Below the pieces are notes generated by a model. The model made no database searches. It saw only the letters and a program-made list of their open reading frames with translations, and had not been told where the DNA came from. A stretch of 64,000 bases of DNA, taken from positions 868,001 through 932,000 of the forward strand of contig NZ_JARXXU010000001.1 in the NCBI RefSeq assembly GCF_029894165.1, written 5' to 3'. Shown piece after piece: positions 36,098 through 44,867 of the stretch (within the stretch, counting starts at the first letter, position 1; every line of letters begins with the position of its first letter). This stretch comes from Aurantimicrobium minutum. Its GTDB lineage: Bacteria > Actinomycetota > Actinomycetes > Actinomycetales > Microbacteriaceae. The position numbers and the translations under genes were made by a program.

Positions 36098-36466
36098 ATG
36101 ATCGACTGGTTTACTGCCCTGCAGATAGGTGTTGCCGTCACCGGCGGCATTCTGGCCATTGTTCTGGGCGCCCTGGGACGTCGCCCCAGTGACCTCACCA
36201 TGGCTTTCGCGGGAGTGGTGGCGTTGTTGCTTATTGTGCAGCTCGCCGTGACGATCGCAGGACCGCTCACCGGGAATACGCCCACCGGCAGCCTGTTTGA
36301 GTTCTACATCTACCTGATCAGTGCGATTTTCCTCCCTATTGGTGCCGGATTCTGGGCCCTCATTGATCGCAGCCGCTGGTCGACGATTATTTTGGGCGTC
36401 GCGCAACTGGCTGTGGCCGTCATGCTCTATCGCATGGGCCAGATCTGGTTTATTCAAGGCGCATAG
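36098..36466 (+). CDS. Predicted four-helix membrane protein
   Basis: 122 residues, starting 3 bp after the truB stop. Four hydrophobic helices: LQIGVAVTGGILAIVLGAL, FAGVVALLLIVQLAVTIAGPL, FYIYLISAIFLPIGAGFWAL and IILGVAQLAVAVMLYRMG. I recognise it only as the kind of conserved small membrane protein found between truB and ribF in actinobacteria. No catalytic motif is visible. Confidence 0.65.
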   Translation: MIDWFTALQIGVAVTGGILAIVLGALGRRPSDLTMAFAGVVALLLIVQLAVTIAGPLTGNTPTGSLFEFYIYLISAIFLPIGAGFWALIDRSRWSTIILGVAQLAVAVMLYRMGQIWFIQGA

Positions 36467-36488
36467 CCAGAACTAGACTCGACACGTT

Positions 36489-36911
36489 ATGTCTACGCCA
36501 ACACCCACCGCTGTGAAGTCCCGCCGTTCTGGTGCTGGACGCATCCTCATTGCCGTGTATCTGGTGCTGGCATTAGCCGCGTTGGGGCGTTCTTTCTACC
36601 AACTGGTGGCCAAGTTTGATCAGGCGCCTGTGGCATACACGCTCTCTGCTGTGGCAGCAGTGGTCTATATCCTCGCCACGATTGCCCTCATTGCCCCTGG
36701 TGCCACCTGGTATCGCGTAGCCCGGGTCACTATCTGGTTTGAACTCATTGGCGTGCTGACCGTGGGAGTGCTGAGCTTGATTGTGCCCAGCATGTTTGCC
36801 CACCCGTCGGTGTGGTCGTACTTTGGCCTGGGGTATCTCCTCATTCCTCTAGCACTGCCCATCTGGGGTTTGCTGTGGCTGCGCACACATCCTGAACATG
36901 GCGGGGCATGA
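36489..36911 (+). CDS. Predicted four-helix membrane protein
   Basis: 140 residues with a basic N-terminus (KSRRSGAGR) and four hydrophobic helices, ending ALPIWGLLWLRTHPEHGGA. A TAGACT box lies 9 nt upstream of the ATG, so it may also have its own start. Its stop overlaps the ribF ATG by 4 nt. No function can be read; position between truB and ribF suggests membrane housekeeping. Confidence 0.65.
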   Translation: MSTPTPTAVKSRRSGAGRILIAVYLVLALAALGRSFYQLVAKFDQAPVAYTLSAVAAVVYILATIALIAPGATWYRVARVTIWFELIGVLTVGVLSLIVPSMFAHPSVWSYFGLGYLLIPLALPIWGLLWLRTHPEHGGA

Positions 36912-37849
36912 TGCAACGCTGGTGGACTTTAGAAGATGTCCCCGTGCAGTGGGGACCTACTGCGGTCACGATTGGCAAGTTCAATGCCATTCACGTGGGC
37001 CACAACGAAATCTTGCGCCAGCTGGTGGAACTCTCAGAACATCGCGGGCTGCAGCCCACGGTCATTACCTTTGACCGCCACCCCTCCAAGTTGTTGGCAC
37101 CCGATAAAACCCCGGCAGATATTCTCTCCATCACTGATCGCCTCAACATCTTGGAACAACAACACATTTCGGCTGCGATTGTGTTGCCCTTCACCCCAGA
37201 GCTTGCCTCGCTGAGCCCACGAGGTTTTGTCACCGATGTGTTACTGGGAAAGCTCCATGCTCAGGCAGTATTAGTAGGGCACGACTTCCGTTTCGGCAAG
37301 GGTGCTTCCGGAGATGTGACCACACTGACGGAATTAGGTAAAGAGCTAGGTTTTGATGTTGTGTTAATCGATGATGTTGCCCCAGAAAATGGCGTTCGCG
37401 CTTCGTCGTCATTGATTCGTGAACACATGGCAACAGGCGATGTTGCCGGTGCTGCCCGTCTACTCGGCCGCTTCCCTCGGGTGAGCGGTGAAGTCGTGCA
37501 CGGATTCAAACGTGGCCGTGAGCTCGGATTCCCCACCGCCAACATGTCGCAAGAGTCGGTGGGTCTTATTCCTGCGGACGGTGTGTATGCCGGTTGGTTT
37601 ATGGATGAGGGCCACCGCTACGCCTGTGCAATCTCTGTGGGAACAAACCCCACGTTCGAAGGTGTGACGCAACGCACAATTGAAGCTTTCTTGCTCGATC
37701 AGAAAATCGACCTCTACGGCCACCAGGTCAGTATCGACTTTGTCGATCACATTCGGGGCATGGTTGCTTTCGACGGCTTGGATGCCCTCATTGCGCAAAT
37801 GAACAAAGATGTTCTGCGCACCCGTGAAGTTCTCGGTCTGGATTCCTAA
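36908..37849 (+). CDS. ribF: Bifunctional riboflavin kinase / FAD synthetase
   Basis: 313 residues. N-terminal FAD synthetase with GKFNAIHVGHNEIL (HxGH-type nucleotidyl-transfer motif) and later VVGHDFRFG-like VLVGHDFRFGKGASG; C-terminal riboflavin kinase with VVHGFKRGRELGFPTANM (~198-215) and VSIDFVDHIRGMVAFDGLDALI at the end. It makes FMN then FAD, needed by PutA, the acyl-CoA dehydrogenase and others in this window. Its stop and the nitrilase start share one base (TAATG). Confidence 0.95.
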   Translation: MMQRWWTLEDVPVQWGPTAVTIGKFNAIHVGHNEILRQLVELSEHRGLQPTVITFDRHPSKLLAPDKTPADILSITDRLNILEQQHISAAIVLPFTPELASLSPRGFVTDVLLGKLHAQAVLVGHDFRFGKGASGDVTTLTELGKELGFDVVLIDDVAPENGVRASSSLIREHMATGDVAGAARLLGRFPRVSGEVVHGFKRGRELGFPTANMSQESVGLIPADGVYAGWFMDEGHRYACAISVGTNPTFEGVTQRTIEAFLLDQKIDLYGHQVSIDFVDHIRGMVAFDGLDALIAQMNKDVLRTREVLGLDS

Positions 37850-38715
37850 TGGCTGAAGAGTTCACCACACACAATGACGACCTGGGGGAATCCCAAGACA
37901 TCGGGGGAGTCAAGGTTGCAGTTGCTCAGTTTGGTCCCGGGCCAAACGTGGCAGACAACATCAGCGTGATTAGTTCGCTTGTGCAGGCTGCCGCCCAAAA
38001 CGGTGCCCGCCTGGTGATTCTGCCGGAGTATTCCTCCGTATTGGGCGGACGCCTTGGCGACTGGGTCACTGAATACGCCGAAAGCCTGCACGGCCCCTTC
38101 GTCGAAGCCATGGCCGAGCTTGCGGATGAGAACAACATCGGCATCGTGGTGGGCATGTTGGAGAAATCAGACAGCGCAGATGACACACGCCCCTACAACA
38201 CGGCTATCGCCGTGTTGCCGGGCGCCGGTGTCGTCGCCCGTTATCGCAAGGTGCACATGTATGACGCCTTCGACGTGATCGAAAGTGACTGGATGCAATC
38301 GGGGGACCCTGCCGAAGAACCTCAGATGTTCACCATTGATAACCTCACCGTGGGCATGCAGACCTGTTTCGATCTGCGGTTCCCTGAAACCACTCGCCGC
38401 TTAGTCGATGCGGGCGCACACATGATTGCGCTTATTGCTGAATGGATTTCTGGCCCGAAAAAAGCTCACCACTGGGCAGCATTGACTTCTGCACGTGCCA
38501 TTGAGAACACCGTCTATGTCGCAGCAGCTGACCAGATTCCTCCCATCGCTGTCGGAATGTCTCGTGTGATCTCACCATTGGGTGAAACCCTCATCGATAT
38601 GGGCCAGCAAATGGGTGTTTCTATTGCCACCGTGAACGTGCAGGCAGTGGAAGACGCTCGCGCAACGAATCCTTCCTTGAAGCTTCGCCGTTATTCGGTC
38701 ACAACACGCGACTAA
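37849..38715 (+). CDS. Carbon-nitrogen hydrolase (nitrilase superfamily)
   Basis: 288 residues with the catalytic Glu-Lys-Cys: Glu in VILPEYSSV (~62), Lys in ARYRKVHMYD (~134) and Cys in MQTCFDLRFPE (~179). The FDLRFPE context is typical of the branch including omega-amidase/NIT2-like and NitFhit proteins. Substrate unknown; amide hydrolysis or metabolite repair of deaminated glutathione-type compounds would be reasonable for this branch. Coupled to ribF. Confidence 0.88.
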   Translation: MAEEFTTHNDDLGESQDIGGVKVAVAQFGPGPNVADNISVISSLVQAAAQNGARLVILPEYSSVLGGRLGDWVTEYAESLHGPFVEAMAELADENNIGIVVGMLEKSDSADDTRPYNTAIAVLPGAGVVARYRKVHMYDAFDVIESDWMQSGDPAEEPQMFTIDNLTVGMQTCFDLRFPETTRRLVDAGAHMIALIAEWISGPKKAHHWAALTSARAIENTVYVAAADQIPPIAVGMSRVISPLGETLIDMGQQMGVSIATVNVQAVEDARATNPSLKLRRYSVTTRD

Positions 38716-38744
38716 AGCACCACCTCGGGCGTAGTGTGAAAGAC

Positions 38745-40148
38745 ATGACCGCCTTGACCAGTGCCACTGCTGCTGCACAACTCGTTGCCTCTGTGCGCGA
38801 TGTCTATGCCACGGGACGCACCACCAAACGTGAATGGCGCGTGGAGCAACTCAATGCACTGCGTCAGATGGTGACGGATAACGAGGAGCTCATCGAGAAA
38901 GCCCTCTTCAGTGATCTAGGCAAGAGTGCGACTGAAGCTCAGCTCACTGAAATCGGTATTGTCCTGGGCGACATTGACTACGCTCTCAAGAATCTCTCGG
39001 ACTGGCTCAAGCCCCAGAAAGTTTCGGTGCCTTTAGCAGCACAACCGGCCAAGGCCTTTGTGGTCAGCGAACCTCTGGGCGTTGCACTGATCATTGCGCC
39101 CTGGAACTATCCCATGCAGCTCCTTCTGGCGCCTTTGGTAGGCGCTTTGGCGGCCGGTAATGCTGTGGTTCTCAAACCCAGCGAACTCGCACCTGCCACC
39201 TCGGAAGTGATGGCCACGCTCATTCCGGTCTATCTCGATTCTGAGGCGGTTGTCGTTGTGGAAGGTGCCGCACAGGAAACAGGGTGGTTGCTCGAGCAAA
39301 ACTACGACCACATTTTCTACACCGGCAATGGCCGCGTGGGCCGAATCGTGGCCGCGGCAGCTGCGAAGAATCTGACTCCCCTCACGTTGGAGCTCGGCGG
39401 GAAGTCACCGATTTACATCGATGACACCGTGGATCTCGAAGCAGCCGCTGAACGTATTGCGTGGGCAAAGTATTTGAACGCCGGTCAAACCTGCGTGGCA
39501 CCGGACTACATTCTGGCCACTGCTGAGGTGCAGCACGAACTGGAGGCTCATCTCGTCGCGGCCATTGCCGGTTTGTATGGTGCAGATCCCATGAATTCTC
39601 CCGACTACGGCCGGATTGTGAACGACCACCATTTTGCCCGCGTGAGTGCCTATTTGGCTGACGGCCGTGTTGTTGCTGACGGTCAACCCCATGCTGCATC
39701 GCGCTACATTCCGCCCACGGTGTTGGCGGATGTCCGTCGCGATGCACCGGTGATGCAGGAAGAAATCTTCGGGCCCATTTTGCCCATGGTGACCGTGACA
39801 GATCTCGAGGACGCCATTGCGTTCATCAACTCGCGACCCAAGCCACTAGCGCTCTATGCCTTCACAGAAAACACCCTCGTGCGCCGAGTATTTACCGAGC
39901 GCACAAGCTCCGGCGCTTTGGCGTTCAACGTGGCCATTCTCCACCTCAGCGTGCCCGGACTGCCTTTTGGTGGCGTGGGGGAGAGTGGCATGGGTGCTTA
40001 CCGTGGCAAGCGTTCCTTCGACACCTTCAGCCACGAGAAAGCCATCCTGGCTAAGCCGCTCAAGCCGGAGACACTTGCACTGATCTTCCCGCCGTTTACC
40101 GAACGTAAAAAGAAACTGATCAAGGGTTTGCTGCGCAAACTGAGCTAG
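38745..40148 (+). CDS. Aldehyde dehydrogenase (class 3-like, NAD(P)-dependent)
   Basis: 467 residues. Catalytic Glu in LTLELGGKSPIYI (~216) and Cys in NAGQTCVAPDYIL (~248); Rossmann region VALIIAPWNYPMQLLLAPLVGALAAGN. The short length without the usual ~30-residue N-terminal arm, plus a final basic RKKKLIKGLLRKL, resembles ALDH3-type fatty or aromatic aldehyde dehydrogenases. ATG 38745 is preferred over the GTG at 38736 because TAGTGT lies 7 nt before it and overlaps the GTG. Substrate unknown; it is followed by aspA. Confidence 0.88.
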   Translation: MTALTSATAAAQLVASVRDVYATGRTTKREWRVEQLNALRQMVTDNEELIEKALFSDLGKSATEAQLTEIGIVLGDIDYALKNLSDWLKPQKVSVPLAAQPAKAFVVSEPLGVALIIAPWNYPMQLLLAPLVGALAAGNAVVLKPSELAPATSEVMATLIPVYLDSEAVVVVEGAAQETGWLLEQNYDHIFYTGNGRVGRIVAAAAAKNLTPLTLELGGKSPIYIDDTVDLEAAAERIAWAKYLNAGQTCVAPDYILATAEVQHELEAHLVAAIAGLYGADPMNSPDYGRIVNDHHFARVSAYLADGRVVADGQPHAASRYIPPTVLADVRRDAPVMQEEIFGPILPMVTVTDLEDAIAFINSRPKPLALYAFTENTLVRRVFTERTSSGALAFNVAILHLSVPGLPFGGVGESGMGAYRGKRSFDTFSHEKAILAKPLKPETLALIFPPFTERKKKLIKGLLRKLS

Positions 40149-40179
40149 CCCCCCATCAACCTGAAAAGGCAGAGATTTC

Positions 40180-41682
40180 GTGTCTGAACCCACCACCCCC
40201 TCGACCACACCCATCGACACCTTGAGTCTGTCGTCGACAGATCAGGTCGGTAACTTCTCGGGCAATGCTCAAATCCCGATGAACCCTGCGGCCACACGGA
40301 CCGAGAAAGACTCCCTGGGCACCATGGACGTCCCTGCCGATGCCTACTGGGGTGTTCACACGGCCAGAGCCCTCGAAAACTTCCCGATTGCCAAGCGACC
40401 CATTTCGGTTTTTCCTGAGCTCATCGTGGCATTGGCCTGCGTCAAGCAGGCTGCTGCCCGCGCAAATGAAGAAATTGGCGTGCTGAGTAAAGAAAAAGCA
40501 AAGCTGATTGATCGGGTCTGCCAGGAAATCATTGATGGGGCGCTGCACGACCAGTTCGTCGTGGGCGTGATTCAAGGTGGTGCAGGAACCTCCACCAACA
40601 TGAACGCCAATGAGGTTATAGCTAATCGCTGCCTGGAGATCATGGGTTATCCCAAGGGTGCCTATGAGCACATGCATCCCATTGATGACGTGAACAAGTC
40701 TCAGTCGACCAATGACACCTATCCCACGGCCGTCAAGCTTTCCTTGGCATTCTCGCTGCCACATCTGCTTACCGAACTCGGGCTACTCCGAGATGCCTTT
40801 TATGGCAAGGGTGAAGAGTTCAAGCACGTGCTCAAAGTTGGTCGCACCCAACTCCAAGATGCAGTTCCCATGACGTTGGGACAAGAGTTTCACGGCTTTG
40901 GCACCACACTCGGGGAAGATTATGATCGCCTGACTGAAACGGTCTGGATGCTCAGTGAAATCAACCTCGGTGCCACCGCAATCGGCACCGGCATCACCGC
41001 AGACCCTCGGTATCGCGAGGCAGCCGTGCGACACCTTGCTGTGATTTCGGGACTCACTATTACCAGTGCCCCCGACCTCATTGAGGCAACCAGTGACGCG
41101 GGAGGATTCATGTCCTTCAGTAGTGCACTCAAGCGTTCGGCAATCAAACTCTCCAAGATCAGCAATGACCTGCGTTTGCTCTCCTCAGGGCCCCAAGCAG
41201 GTTTGGGTGAAATTAACCTCCCTGCCCAGCAAGCAGGATCGTCCATCATGCCTGGCAAAGTGAACCCGGTCATTCCCGAGGCGGTCAGCCAGGTGGCCTA
41301 CGCCATCGCGGGCAACGATGTCACCGTCACCATGGCCGCAGAAGCCGGACAACTCCAACTCAACGCCTTTGAGCCTGTCATTGCTTATTCGCTGCTGCAA
41401 GGCATTAGCTGGCTTGCACAAGCCTGCATGACCTTGAGAGTGAACTGCGTGGAGGGGATTACTGCCAATGTGGAACGCCTCGACGGCATGGTTGCCTCCA
41501 GTGTGGGCGTCATCACCGCCCTGATTCCATTTATCGGTTACGGCCCCGCTGCTGAACTGGCCAAGCAGGCGCTGAAGACGGGTCGCCCCGTGGCTGATCT
41601 CGTCGTCGAGGCCGGGTTGATGACTCGTGAAGATGTGTTGCGGGAGCTCTCACCGGCGAAGATTTCCGGAATGGACGCCTAA
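40180..41682 (+). CDS. aspA: Aspartate ammonia-lyase
   Basis: 500 residues, fumarase/aspartase superfamily. The signature GSSIMPGKVNP (~350-360) and the aspartase-like TRTEKDSLGTMDVPADAYWG start of the domain (about 43-62) followed by NFPI separate it from fumarase. It deaminates aspartate to fumarate and ammonia, closing asparagine breakdown begun by the asparaginase at 18.8 kb. A ~40-residue Ser/Thr/Pro-rich N-terminal extension precedes the domain; a later start at an internal ATG (~residue 34) is possible. AAAGG about 10 nt upstream supports the GTG. Confidence 0.85.
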   Translation: MSEPTTPSTTPIDTLSLSSTDQVGNFSGNAQIPMNPAATRTEKDSLGTMDVPADAYWGVHTARALENFPIAKRPISVFPELIVALACVKQAAARANEEIGVLSKEKAKLIDRVCQEIIDGALHDQFVVGVIQGGAGTSTNMNANEVIANRCLEIMGYPKGAYEHMHPIDDVNKSQSTNDTYPTAVKLSLAFSLPHLLTELGLLRDAFYGKGEEFKHVLKVGRTQLQDAVPMTLGQEFHGFGTTLGEDYDRLTETVWMLSEINLGATAIGTGITADPRYREAAVRHLAVISGLTITSAPDLIEATSDAGGFMSFSSALKRSAIKLSKISNDLRLLSSGPQAGLGEINLPAQQAGSSIMPGKVNPVIPEAVSQVAYAIAGNDVTVTMAAEAGQLQLNAFEPVIAYSLLQGISWLAQACMTLRVNCVEGITANVERLDGMVASSVGVITALIPFIGYGPAAELAKQALKTGRPVADLVVEAGLMTREDVLRELSPAKISGMDA

Positions 41683-42176
41683 GAACCTTTCGGCAGTTTT
41701 TTCAAGACTGCCAGCGGCATCGCCATCCAGATGGTGGCGATGGCAATCGCGGCACATGCCCCACCGATAATGCCGGCAGTGTTGCCCAGCACCACATTGA
41801 AAATCAACGCAACGGTGCCGGCAAGCACCAAGCCGACCAGTACCAGAGTCAAACGCAGCAAAACCTGTGTAATCGCCACCACGCGTGCCTTCGCACCCGG
41901 GTGGCCAAAGAGGATGCGGTGGAAACTCACGGGGGCAATAGCCAAGACGGTGGCCAGCGTGGCGGTGATGACAAGTGTCAAGTACAGGTTGCGTTCAATC
42001 ACACTAATTGTGCTGAAAGAAGGCTGGAAGCTCAGGGTCAACAAGAAACCCATCATGATTTGGGTACCAGCCTGGGTGACACGCAGTTCGCTGAGTTGTT
42101 CGGTCCAGCGACGTTCGAGCCGGTCCAGCGCAGATTCACTTTGTTCTGGATCAATCGAGGGCACGTGGTTCGTCAT
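41679..42176 (-). CDS. DUF6328 family membrane protein
   Basis: 165 residues. After a charged start the conserved ELRVTQAGTQIMMGFLLTLSFQPSF block (~50-74) begins the first of four membrane helices, as in the actinobacterial DUF6328 family. Function unknown. The stop overlaps the aspA stop by 4 bp. The ATG is preceded by TAGGCT at exactly 6 nt, and the divergent apt start is only 26 bp away. Confidence 0.75.
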   Translation of the reverse strand: MTNHVPSIDPEQSESALDRLERRWTEQLSELRVTQAGTQIMMGFLLTLSFQPSFSTISVIERNLYLTLVITATLATVLAIAPVSFHRILFGHPGAKARVVAITQVLLRLTLVLVGLVLAGTVALIFNVVLGNTAGIIGGACAAIAIATIWMAMPLAVLKKLPKGS

Positions 42177-42182
42177 GTTCCC

Positions 42183-42188
42183 AGCCTA
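42183..42188 (-). promoter_or_regulatory. -10-like box TAGGCT, 6 nt before DUF6328
   Basis: TAGGCT-GGGAAC-ATG on the minus strand. It forms one half of the 14-bp palindrome AGCCTAGCTAGGCT. Confidence 0.55.
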
Positions 42189-42190
42189 GC

Positions 42191-42196
42191 TAGGCT
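42191..42196 (+). promoter_or_regulatory. -10-like box TAGGCT, 6 nt before apt
   Basis: TAGGCT-GAAACT-ATG. The other half of the same palindrome; the two -10 boxes are 2 bp apart, so any -35 contacts must lie inside the opposite gene. Confidence 0.55.
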
Positions 42197-42202
42197 GAAA
42201 CT

Positions 42203-42727
42203 ATGACTACCGCGACCGATGTTGTGATGCAGCGCATGCTGACAGTTCCAGATTTTCCCTCCGCAGGGATCCTGTTTCGGGATCTCACCCCTGTCTTTGC
42301 TCACGGGGCTTCCTTTCGCTCCGTCGTGGACGGACTGATTGAACCTTTCGTGGGGGAGTTTGACGCCGTGGCCGGACTGGAAGCCCGAGGCTTCCTGCTG
42401 GCGGCCGCTGCAGCCATTGATGCAGGGGTGGGGGTATTGCCGATTCGCAAGGGAGGCAAGCTCCCCGGTGACATCATCGGAGAAACCTACGACCTGGAAT
42501 ATGGCACGGCGACACTCGAAGTGAATCCTGTGTCTCTTCCTGCGGGTTCACGCGTGCTGGTGCTTGATGACGTGCTCGCTACCGGTGGCACGATCGAGGC
42601 GTCCGTCTCGCTGATCGAACGTGCCGGGTGGTCCGTGGCCGGAATTGCCGTCGTGCTGGAACTTGAAGCTCTCGGCGGTCGTCAGCGCCTTGCTGGGCGC
42701 GAGATTCATTCTCTCGTCTCCCTCTAG
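42203..42727 (+). CDS. apt: Adenine phosphoribosyltransferase
   Basis: 174 residues, normal length. PRPP-binding loop VLVLDDVLATGGTI (~116-129), the GLEARGFLLAAAAAI block (~57-71) and the FRDLTPVF hood segment are visible. It salvages adenine to AMP. In many actinobacteria apt sits with relA and secD/F, which are absent here. Its TAG stop is also the start of the TAGGCT box of the next gene. Confidence 0.95.
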   Translation: MTTATDVVMQRMLTVPDFPSAGILFRDLTPVFAHGASFRSVVDGLIEPFVGEFDAVAGLEARGFLLAAAAAIDAGVGVLPIRKGGKLPGDIIGETYDLEYGTATLEVNPVSLPAGSRVLVLDDVLATGGTIEASVSLIERAGWSVAGIAVVLELEALGGRQRLAGREIHSLVSL

Positions 42728-42730
42728 GCT
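42725..42730 (+). promoter_or_regulatory. -10-like box TAGGCT, 6 nt before the aldo/keto reductase
   Basis: TAGGCT-GACCTC-ATG. The first three bases are the apt stop codon. Confidence 0.45.
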
Positions 42731-42736
42731 GACCTC

Positions 42737-43567
42737 ATGACAATTCCCTCCCTGACGCTCAACGATGGTCTCGAGCTGCCCGCTATTGGCTTGGGTACCT
42801 ACAAGCTCACCGGCCAAGATGGCATTGACTCGATCGTCTCTGCCCTGCATGCCGGATACCGTCTCATCGACTCGGCCACTTTGTATGGCAACGAGGTTGA
42901 AGTCGGTCAAGCCATCGTGGAGTCAGGTATTCCCCGCGAAGAGATTATCGTCACGACCAAGTTGCCTGGTTCCGGGCACGGCTTTGACGAAACCATGGCC
43001 GCATTTGAGTCGTCCCGTCGCGCGCTGGGTCTCGACGTCATCGACCTGTACCTCATTCACTGGCCTAACCCCAGTGTCAATCGCTACCTCGATTCTTGGG
43101 AAGCCATGGTGGAACTTCAACAAGATGGCCTAGCGCGCAGTATTGGTGTGTGTAACTTCACCGAAGAATTCCTGAACCGCATTATCGATGCCTCTGGTGT
43201 GGTGCCGTCGGTGAATCAGATCGAACTCCACCCCTATTTCCCTCAGGCCCAGATGCGTGCGGTGCATGCCCAGCTCGGCATTCAAACAGAGAGCTGGAGT
43301 CCACTCGGCAAAGACGACAAGATCCGTCAAGAACAGCTCATTACAGATCTCGCAGCGAAAAAGAACATCACTCCAGCACAGCTCATTCTGCAGTGGCATG
43401 TTCAACTAGGAACGATTCCGTTGCCCAAGTCAGCTGATCCAGATCGCCAGCGCAGCAACCTCGATTGTTTTGACCACACGCTTAGCGACGAGGAAATGGC
43501 TTCCATTTCTTCCCTCGAGCGTGGACGTTTGTGGGGCGGAGATCCCAACACTCACGAAGAGCTCTAG
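42737..43567 (+). CDS. Aldo/keto reductase (2,5-diketo-gluconate reductase-like)
   Basis: 276 residues, AKR5-like. Catalytic residues: Asp and Tyr in LIDSATLYGNE (~46-56), Lys in VTTKLPG (~77), His in LIHWPNP (~110). It has the VCNFTEEFLNRII and SWSPLGK motifs of the family. NADPH-dependent reduction of small carbonyls is expected; the physiological substrate is unknown. Confidence 0.88.
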   Translation: MTIPSLTLNDGLELPAIGLGTYKLTGQDGIDSIVSALHAGYRLIDSATLYGNEVEVGQAIVESGIPREEIIVTTKLPGSGHGFDETMAAFESSRRALGLDVIDLYLIHWPNPSVNRYLDSWEAMVELQQDGLARSIGVCNFTEEFLNRIIDASGVVPSVNQIELHPYFPQAQMRAVHAQLGIQTESWSPLGKDDKIRQEQLITDLAAKKNITPAQLILQWHVQLGTIPLPKSADPDRQRSNLDCFDHTLSDEEMASISSLERGRLWGGDPNTHEEL

Positions 43568-43570
43568 GTC

Positions 43571-44842
43571 CTAGCTCTCCCGAGCTTTCTTTGTGGCGAG
43601 ACGGCGCTTCACCACGGTCACCAGGAGCGACACCACGACCACGGTGACGGGGAACAACACATTCGGCCCGTTCAACACGAGCAACAAAATGGTCATCGCG
43701 AGGGCAACAACGGCGATCCACCAATCAAAGCTCCAGCGCGGGAAGATCAGCACCGCTGCGGCCATGCCCAACACATAGATGGCCACCATGGAACTGAGGT
43801 GAATGGGGATCAGGCTGAGTAATTGGAAATCCTGCGCGAACAAAATCCCAAAGAACACGATGGAAATCACCAGGGAGAGCAACAAGCTCCTCCGGGGAAT
43901 GACATCTGGCTCAGCACCCTTGGCAAAGTAGCGGGGGAGGTCGCCATCGCGGCCTAGAGATGCGCCGAGCTTCCCAATAGCTGCGAGGTAGGCATTCAGA
44001 ACACCCAGCGACACGATGGCAGCAATGCTGGCAATGACGATGGCCCCGGCTCGGGGGGCGGTTTCGTTCACCAGCGTGAGCAGTGGGACACTGCCTTCGC
44101 CAGCAGACTCGCCCAGCACGCCGATGGTGACCCACTGCAATGCCAAATACGCCAGCCCCACAATCACGAGGGCGATGCCCGTAGCAATCGGGATAGTCCG
44201 ACGAGGATTCTTAAACTCTGCGGCAATGTGGGTACCCACTTCCCACCCAGCAAAGGCCCAGACAAACAAGCTGATGGCCATACCAATACCCACCCAGCCG
44301 TGGGGCATGAAGGGGGTGAAGTGCACGGTTTGAACTGCCGGTGCGCCATAGGAAATAACGCCCACGACCACCACAACAAGAAGGGCACTGAGGCCCAGCT
44401 GAACCCAGCCGGCCACTTTCACGCCAAACAGATTGAGCGTGAATGGAATGATGAACAGCGTCGCAGCAACGTAGGGAAGGAGGGAGCGATCTGCGCCGGT
44501 GATAGCGACGACATACTCTGCTCCCATGACCGCTACGACGGGCTCCCCGGCGGCCACGCCGAAGTAGAAAAGATACCCGGCCACGCGTGCCCAGGTGTTG
44601 CCCATTGATGTGCGCACATAGCTGGCCACACCGCCTGAATCGGGATACCTCGCAGCAAGCGCAGCAAAGGTGCCTGCCAGGGGAATGGAGAGCACAAAGA
44701 TGATGGCGACAGAGAGAACAGAAGCCGGTCCCGCCACCTGGGCTGCCAAGCCAGGCAGGACCAAGATGCCCGTCCCCAGCACGCTGGCGATATAGAGGGC
44801 AGTTCCCTGGGCAATGCCCAGTGTGCCCTTGTGTTCGCTCAC
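43571..44842 (-). CDS. APC-superfamily amino acid permease
   Basis: 423 residues with twelve hydrophobic helices. The first helix has IASVLGTGILVLPGLAAQ, the unwound GTGIL motif typical of APC transporters, and helix 6 includes FVWAFAGWEVGTHIAAEFKNP. Amino acid uptake is likely; the specific substrate is not readable. GTG 44842 (VSEHKGTLG) is chosen because CAGACT lies exactly 6 nt upstream; an in-frame ATG at 44869 would overlap the start codon of the divergent FKBP gene. Confidence 0.85.
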   Translation of the reverse strand: MSEHKGTLGIAQGTALYIASVLGTGILVLPGLAAQVAGPASVLSVAIIFVLSIPLAGTFAALAARYPDSGGVASYVRTSMGNTWARVAGYLFYFGVAAGEPVVAVMGAEYVVAITGADRSLLPYVAATLFIIPFTLNLFGVKVAGWVQLGLSALLVVVVVGVISYGAPAVQTVHFTPFMPHGWVGIGMAISLFVWAFAGWEVGTHIAAEFKNPRRTIPIATGIALVIVGLAYLALQWVTIGVLGESAGEGSVPLLTLVNETAPRAGAIVIASIAAIVSLGVLNAYLAAIGKLGASLGRDGDLPRYFAKGAEPDVIPRRSLLLSLVISIVFFGILFAQDFQLLSLIPIHLSSMVAIYVLGMAAAVLIFPRWSFDWWIAVVALAMTILLLVLNGPNVLFPVTVVVVSLLVTVVKRRLATKKARES

Positions 44843-44848
44843 CTGCAC

Positions 44849-44854
44849 AGTCTG
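44849..44854 (-). promoter_or_regulatory. -10-like box CAGACT, 6 nt before the APC permease
   Basis: CAGACT-GTGCAG-GTG on the minus strand; same hexamer as at pepP. Confidence 0.45.
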
Positions 44855-44855
44855 C

Positions 44856-44861
44856 CAGAAT
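44856..44861 (+). promoter_or_regulatory. -10-like box CAGAAT, 6 nt before the FKBP gene
   Basis: CAGAAT-TGATTC-ATG; 1 bp from the opposing permease box. Confidence 0.45.
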
Positions 44862-44867
44862 TGATTC

